Shown in pieces: positions 11,827 through 16,040 of a stretch of DNA of 16,040 nucleotides. The stretch is from CAYLUN01 sp964386865 (GTDB lineage: Bacteria > Verrucomicrobiota > Kiritimatiellia > RFP12 > UBA1067). The stretch spans positions 1-16,040 of the forward strand of contig CAYLUN010000114.1 of assembly GCA_964386865.1 (NCBI GenBank). The letters run 5' to 3'. Positions within the stretch are counted from its first letter, which is position 1, and each line of letters begins with the position of its first letter. The notes beneath the pieces are model-generated. The model had not been told where the DNA came from. It searched no databases and worked only from the letters and a program-made list of their open reading frames with translations. The translations under genes were made by a program, and so were the position numbers.

Positions 11827-14800
11827 ATGTCCGGCATGAATAGAGCCTGTGTCGCCCTCACGTGGATGCTTTTCGTTCTCACGTTTTCGCCCGCCGCCAC
11901 GGCCACCGAGCCTCCGGCCGGGTTCCTGCTGGACACCGCCGCCGTCACCGTGGCCGCGAAACAGGTGACTGTGGCGCGCTATCCCGACGCCGACCGCATC
12001 CTGGTCGACGACCATGTTCTGGAGGTCTTCGAGAAGGATGGCACCTCGGTCGCCTGGGACGACGAGTACTCGAAGATCCTGACGGAGAAAGGACGGCGCG
12101 ACAGCTCCGCGCATGAGCTGTTCTTCGATCTCCACTACGGAACGTCCTATGTGTATCGCGCGGAGATCATCAAGCCGGACGGGCGCGTCGTCGCCATCGA
12201 CACGGAGAAGTACTCGCGCGTCATGACCGAGCCCGGCCAGATGGGGATGAACATCTACGACCCGAACAGCAAGATCCTGAGCTTCTCGCTGCCCGGCATC
12301 GAAATCGGAGACATGTGCCACCTCGTCACCTGCCGCATCACCAGCAAGGCGCGCGTGCCCGACACGTGGAGCGATTTCGCCGTGTTCGAGTACGACATGC
12401 CGATCCTCTCCTTCAGCTACGATATCTCGGCCCCGCCCGAGCGCCCGATCCGGCACAAGGTCCTACGCGCGCCGGTGACGAATACGGTCGCGTATGCAGA
12501 GAGCCGTCAGCCGGACGGCCGCACCCTGCACGCGTGGAAGGCGAAGAACGTCCCGCAGATGTTCCCCGAGCCCGACATGCCGCCGATGGAGACCCAGGTT
12601 CAGCGCCTGCTCCTAAGCACCATCGAGGACTGGCGCACGGTGTCGCGCTGGTACGGGAAGCTCTGCCAGCCCGCCCTTTCCAAGACCACGCCGGAGATGA
12701 AAGCGAAAGTCGCTGAGCTGACCGCCGGCGCGGCCACGCGCGACGAGAAGATCCGCCGCCTCTTCAAATTCGTCTCGCAGGAGATCCGCTACATGGGCAT
12801 CAACGCCGAGGACACCGCCCCCGGCTACGAGCCTCACGACGTCAGCCTCACCTTCAAGAACCGCTACGGCGTCTGCCGCGACAAGGCGGCGCTGCTCGCG
12901 GCCCTGCTCACCGAGGCGGGCATCCCCGGCTACCCGGTGCTCATCCACGCCGGCGCCAAGATGGACCCCGACGTGCCGACCCCCTTCTTCAACCACGCGA
13001 TCACGGCCGTCGACAAGCCCGGCGGCGGCTACGTCCTGATGGACCCCACCGACGAGAATACGCGCGACCTCTTCCCCTCCTACCTCTGCAACCGCAGCTA
13101 CCTCGTGGCCCGGCCCGAAGGCGAAACCCTGCTGGTCTCGGACGTCTACCCGGCCGAAAAGAACCTCGTGCACATCACGACCGACGGCACGCTCGACGAA
13201 ACCGGCGCGCTGCTGCTCAAGACCAAGGTCGCGCTCGAGGGCATCAACGACAACGCCTACCGCGGCCACTTCCTGCGGCTGAAGGCTGAAGAGCGCCGCA
13301 AGTTCTTCGAGGCCCTGTTCAAGGCGCGCTTCGCCGGCGCCGAGGTGCTCGAATGCGACTTGCAGCCCGAAGACTTGCAGGACACCGAAACGCCACTCTC
13401 GGTCACGCTCACCTGCCGCGTGCCCGACTTCCCCGTGCGCGGCGAGGGGCTCGACCTCGTCACCATGCCCTGGCTCGGAACCTCGCTCGGCGTGGCCAAC
13501 TTCGTGATCGGGCAGACCGGCCTCGAGAAGCGCCGCTACCCGATGGAGACCGGCCTCACCTGCGGCATCGAGGAGCGCGTCACGCTCGACGTCTCCGCAG
13601 GGCTCGGTGCGAGCCACAGCGTGCCCGCCGACGTCCACGTCGACCGCGCCGGCGTGCTGTTCAGCATGACGCAGGCCGCCAGCGGCGGCACGCTGTCCGG
13701 GCGCTTCCGCTACTTGCTGAAGACGTCCGAATTCTCGCCGGAAGGCTACCTCGAGCTGAAGAAGATCCTGGCCGAGATGGAAGCGGCGAGCCGCCGCCGG
13801 CCGCTCTTCGCCGCGTGGGACGCGCTGTCTCCGGACCAGGAGATCCTGTCGAATGTCACCGACACGACGCTCCTCTCGCCGCGCGTGTGGACGACCACGC
13901 AGACCTGGTCCAAGCGCATCCTCACCTACTCAGGCAAGAAGAAGAGCGCGGAGCTGAAGTTCGGCTACAACCCCGTGTGGCAGAGCCTGGAGCTGCTCTC
14001 CGCCACGGTCTCGAACGCCAACGGCGCGGTCTTTTCCGTCACGCCCAAAGAGATCAACGTCATGGACGCGTCCTGGTCCGGCTCGGCCCCGCGCTACCCC
14101 GCCGCCAAGACGCTGGTGGTCAACCTGCCCGGCGTGGAGACCGGCAGCGTGATCTCGGTCACGACGCGCCACACCCAGACCAACGGCTGCTTCTACAGCC
14201 ACCGCCACGCGTTCGGCGGCACGGAGCCGGTGCGCGACGAGACCTACCGGCTGACCTTCCCCCGCGCGCTGGCCCCCAAGCTCCAGGCGTTCCATCTGGA
14301 CGGCGTCGCCTTCACGGCCGTCACAAACGGCGGCACCGTCGCCTGCCAGTGGCACGCGTCGAGCCCGCCGGTGGTCCGCAGCGAGGAGCAGATGCCGCCG
14401 TGGCACTTCCACCAGCCCACGCTCTTCGCCTCGTTCGGCGACTGGCGCGACTACGCGCGCGAGCTGCGCCGGGCCACCGAGCGCGCCTCGGACGAGGATG
14501 CGGCCGCGCGCCGCCACGCAAAGGAGCTGGTCAAGGGCCTCCGCGAGCCCAAGGCCCGCGCACGCGCCATCCGCGACGACGTGCTGCGCACGATCCGTCC
14601 CGCGGGCCCCTCCTTCCTCGAGCTGCCCCTCGGCAACCTCTCCTCGCCAGACCGCACGCTGGCCGACCAATACGGCCACGCGGCGGACCGCGCGCTCCTG
14701 CTGGCCACGATGCTCGACGCCGCCGGCTTCGATGCCGAGCTTCTTCTCGCGAGCAGCGACACCACCGCCTATCCCGCCTACTCGCAGCCGCAGCGCGACA

Positions 14801-15621
14801 CGCCCCAGCTCGGCTTTTTCCGCAACCCGCTCGTCGCGGTGCGGCTGGACGGCGTGACCACGTACCTCAACGAGGGCGACCAATACGACGAAATCGGCGC
14901 TTCGGGCCTCGACGACGCGCCCGCGCTGGCCCTCTCCGGCAAGCAGCGGACGGTCTCCGTGCCGCCCGCCTACCGCAACGTCTCGCAGAGCGCGTGGACC
15001 ATCGACCTCGACGCGCGCGGCACCGCGACGGTGACCGTGACCAACTGGTTTTTCGGAACCGCCGCAGGCCCGTTCCGCAAGGAGTACGCCGAGATGCTGC
15101 CCGAAGACCGCCGCCGCCACCACTTGGAGCTGGTCGGCTCGATCGCCAAATCGGCCAAGCCCGCCTCGGACCTCGTCGCCGACACCGCCTCCTACCCCGG
15201 CTGCCGCGCCTTCAGCGTCACGGCGGAGAACTACGCGATCGTCGACGGCGGCACCCTCACGCTCCTCATTCCAGAGGTCGCGGGCGCGCTGTTTCCGCTG
15301 CGGGCGGACACGCGCGAGAACCCGCTGTTCATCGGGGCGAACGGCACGTCGGAGCTGACCTGCCGCATCGTGCTGCCGGCCGGCTACACGCGTCTGCCGC
15401 TGCTGCCCGAGCCGAAGCGCTGGGCCTTGCCGTGCGGGTTCGGGACGCTCGACTATCGCGTGGACGTGTCCGCCCGCTCCGACGGCCGGCGCGAGGTGTA
15501 CATCACGCGTGTCCACACCTTCGCCAGCGGCGAGGCGACGGCCGAACTCTACCCCGCGCTGCTGGAGTACAACCGGCGCTTCTCGCACCCCTCCAACCGC
15601 ACGCTCGTGGCCGAAAAATGA
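11827..15621 (+). CDS. Large exported protein with two DUF3857/transglutaminase-like units
   Basis: 1264 residues from 11827. An ATG at 11836 is equally possible and is favoured if TTTAAT (11823-11828) is a -10 box. A signal peptide precedes PPAGFLLDTA. Unit 1 has a DUF3857-like beta region (about 50-225) and a transglutaminase-like core with an intact triad: C350 in RYGVCRDKAALLAALL, H390 in FNHAITAV and D406 in LMDPTDEN. Unit 2 has a DUF3857-like region (about 690-850) and a core around YGHAADRALLLATML. There Ala952, Pro1001 and Asn1015 stand in the places of Cys, His and Asp, so it looks catalytically dead. A beta-rich C-terminal domain ends the protein. Family members are exported, papain-like-fold proteins of uncertain function. 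No Shine-Dalgarno is visible. The length is about twice that of a single-unit protein. Confidence 0.88.
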   Translation: MSGMNRACVALTWMLFVLTFSPAATATEPPAGFLLDTAAVTVAAKQVTVARYPDADRILVDDHVLEVFEKDGTSVAWDDEYSKILTEKGRRDSSAHELFFDLHYGTSYVYRAEIIKPDGRVVAIDTEKYSRVMTEPGQMGMNIYDPNSKILSFSLPGIEIGDMCHLVTCRITSKARVPDTWSDFAVFEYDMPILSFSYDISAPPERPIRHKVLRAPVTNTVAYAESRQPDGRTLHAWKAKNVPQMFPEPDMPPMETQVQRLLLSTIEDWRTVSRWYGKLCQPALSKTTPEMKAKVAELTAGAATRDEKIRRLFKFVSQEIRYMGINAEDTAPGYEPHDVSLTFKNRYGVCRDKAALLAALLTEAGIPGYPVLIHAGAKMDPDVPTPFFNHAITAVDKPGGGYVLMDPTDENTRDLFPSYLCNRSYLVARPEGETLLVSDVYPAEKNLVHITTDGTLDETGALLLKTKVALEGINDNAYRGHFLRLKAEERRKFFEALFKARFAGAEVLECDLQPEDLQDTETPLSVTLTCRVPDFPVRGEGLDLVTMPWLGTSLGVANFVIGQTGLEKRRYPMETGLTCGIEERVTLDVSAGLGASHSVPADVHVDRAGVLFSMTQAASGGTLSGRFRYLLKTSEFSPEGYLELKKILAEMEAASRRRPLFAAWDALSPDQEILSNVTDTTLLSPRVWTTTQTWSKRILTYSGKKKSAELKFGYNPVWQSLELLSATVSNANGAVFSVTPKEINVMDASWSGSAPRYPAAKTLVVNLPGVETGSVISVTTRHTQTNGCFYSHRHAFGGTEPVRDETYRLTFPRALAPKLQAFHLDGVAFTAVTNGGTVACQWHASSPPVVRSEEQMPPWHFHQPTLFASFGDWRDYARELRRATERASDEDAAARRHAKELVKGLREPKARARAIRDDVLRTIRPAGPSFLELPLGNLSSPDRTLADQYGHAADRALLLATMLDAAGFDAELLLASSDTTAYPAYSQPQRDTPQLGFFRNPLVAVRLDGVTTYLNEGDQYDEIGASGLDDAPALALSGKQRTVSVPPAYRNVSQSAWTIDLDARGTATVTVTNWFFGTAAGPFRKEYAEMLPEDRRRHHLELVGSIAKSAKPASDLVADTASYPGCRAFSVTAENYAIVDGGTLTLLIPEVAGALFPLRADTRENPLFIGANGTSELTCRIVLPAGYTRLPLLPEPKRWALPCGFGTLDYRVDVSARSDGRREVYITRVHTFASGEATAELYPALLEYNRRFSHPSNRTLVAEK

Positions 15622-15660
15622 AAAAGGCCGGGCGCGGCTGCACCGCGTCCGGCCCGTTTT
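15621..15660. terminator. Bidirectional rho-independent terminator
   Basis: A 12-bp GC-rich stem, GGCCGGGCGCGG (15626-15637) with CCGCGTCCGGCC (15643-15654), contains one G-T wobble and a CTGCA loop. It is flanked by AAAAA before and CGTTTT after. It lies exactly between the stop of the large transglutaminase-like gene and the stop of accA, which converge, and can serve both strands. Confidence 0.88.
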
Positions 15661-15680
15661 CGCACCACTTTCGTGGCGTC

Positions 15681-16040
15681 TTAAAACCGGCCCATGGCCG
15701 CGAACTTTTGGTAGCGCTGCTCCAGCAGCTTATCCAGGGCGACCTTCTTGAGCACGGCGAGATTTGCCAGCACGGCCTTCTTCACCGCCGCGACCGCCTG
15801 CTCGACGCTCGTGTGCGCGCCGCCCTCGGGCTCGGGCACGATCTCGTCGATGATGCCAAGCCCCTTGAGCGAGTCCGCCGTGATCTTCAGCGTCTCGGCC
15901 GCGAGCGCGGCCTTGGTGCCGTCGCGCCACAGGATCGAAGCGCAGCCCTCGGGCGAAATCACCGAGTAGACCGCGTTCTGGAGCATCAGGATGCGGTCGC
16001 CGACCGCGATGCCCAGCGCGCCGCCGCTGCCGCCCTCGCC
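15681..16040 (-). CDS. accA: Acetyl-CoA carboxylase carboxyltransferase alpha subunit, C-terminal part
   Basis: The last 119 residues are visible and the frame is open to the window edge, so the N-terminus lies outside. GEGGSGGALGIAVGDRILML followed by YSVISPEGCASILWRD is a textbook AccA block. The carboxyltransferase moves CO2 from carboxybiotin to acetyl-CoA, the first committed step of fatty-acid synthesis, in complex with AccD. The end, LLEQRYQKFAAMGRF, is the normal C-terminal helix of the family. The gene converges on the large exported protein and shares a terminator with it. Confidence 0.95.
   Translation of the reverse strand, partial: GEGGSGGALGIAVGDRILMLQNAVYSVISPEGCASILWRDGTKAALAAETLKITADSLKGLGIIDEIVPEPEGGAHTSVEQAVAAVKKAVLANLAVLKKVALDKLLEQRYQKFAAMGRF

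Overview
The window is very GC-rich throughout. It looks like a chromosomal piece of a PVC-superphylum bacterium (Verrucomicrobiota, Kiritimatiellota or Lentisphaerota). The clearest marker is a 51-residue small basic protein (4484-4639, minus) of the type known from Chlamydiae and Verrucomicrobia. A pyrophosphate-type phosphofructokinase, an exported GH20 and a GH31 glycosidase, a DUF58/BatA pair and a remnant of a four-helix-bundle gene fit that lineage. Kiritimatiellota-like is my best guess, not something proven here.

Layout. 2-772 (+): C-terminal part of a GH31 glycosidase. 805-3035 (+): an alpha-oxoamine synthase (serine palmitoyltransferase-like) translationally coupled (TTGA overlap) to an extended SDR dehydrogenase, possibly a sphingolipid or amino-lipid pair. 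3036-3495: non-coding, rich in short repeats and hairpins. 3496-4374 (-): exported SH3b protein. 4484-4639 (-): small basic protein with its own promoter and terminator. 4847-6043 (-): PPi-dependent phosphofructokinase. 6093-7536 (+): a DUF721/DciA-like protein overlapping a DUF58 protein, diverging from the kinase across a 49-bp shared promoter. 7537-7868: a repeat-flanked remnant of a four-helix-bundle (23S IVP-type) gene that separates DUF58 from its usual partner. 7869-9899 (+): BatA-like membrane VWA protein. 10124-11785 (+): exported GH20 beta-N-acetylhexosaminidase with a good sigma70-type promoter. 11827-15621 (+): a very large exported protein with two DUF3857/transglutaminase units, the second apparently catalytically dead. 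15621-15660: bidirectional terminator. 15681-16040 (-): C-terminal part of acetyl-CoA carboxylase alpha subunit.

The genes are mostly housekeeping or envelope and carbohydrate functions: glycan breakdown (GH31, GH20), lipid synthesis (oxoamine synthase, SDR, AccA), glycolysis (PFP), and a MoxR-type VWA module. I found no defence island, integrase, transposase, CRISPR array or RNA gene. The unusual material is between genes. It comprises two different inverted hairpin pairs whose arms differ only by compensatory base-pair swaps, four families of 6-8 bp microrepeats, and an IVP-like ORF remnant bracketed by inverted octamer arrays. Together these suggest small non-autonomous repeat elements or cassettes that use the gaps between genes.
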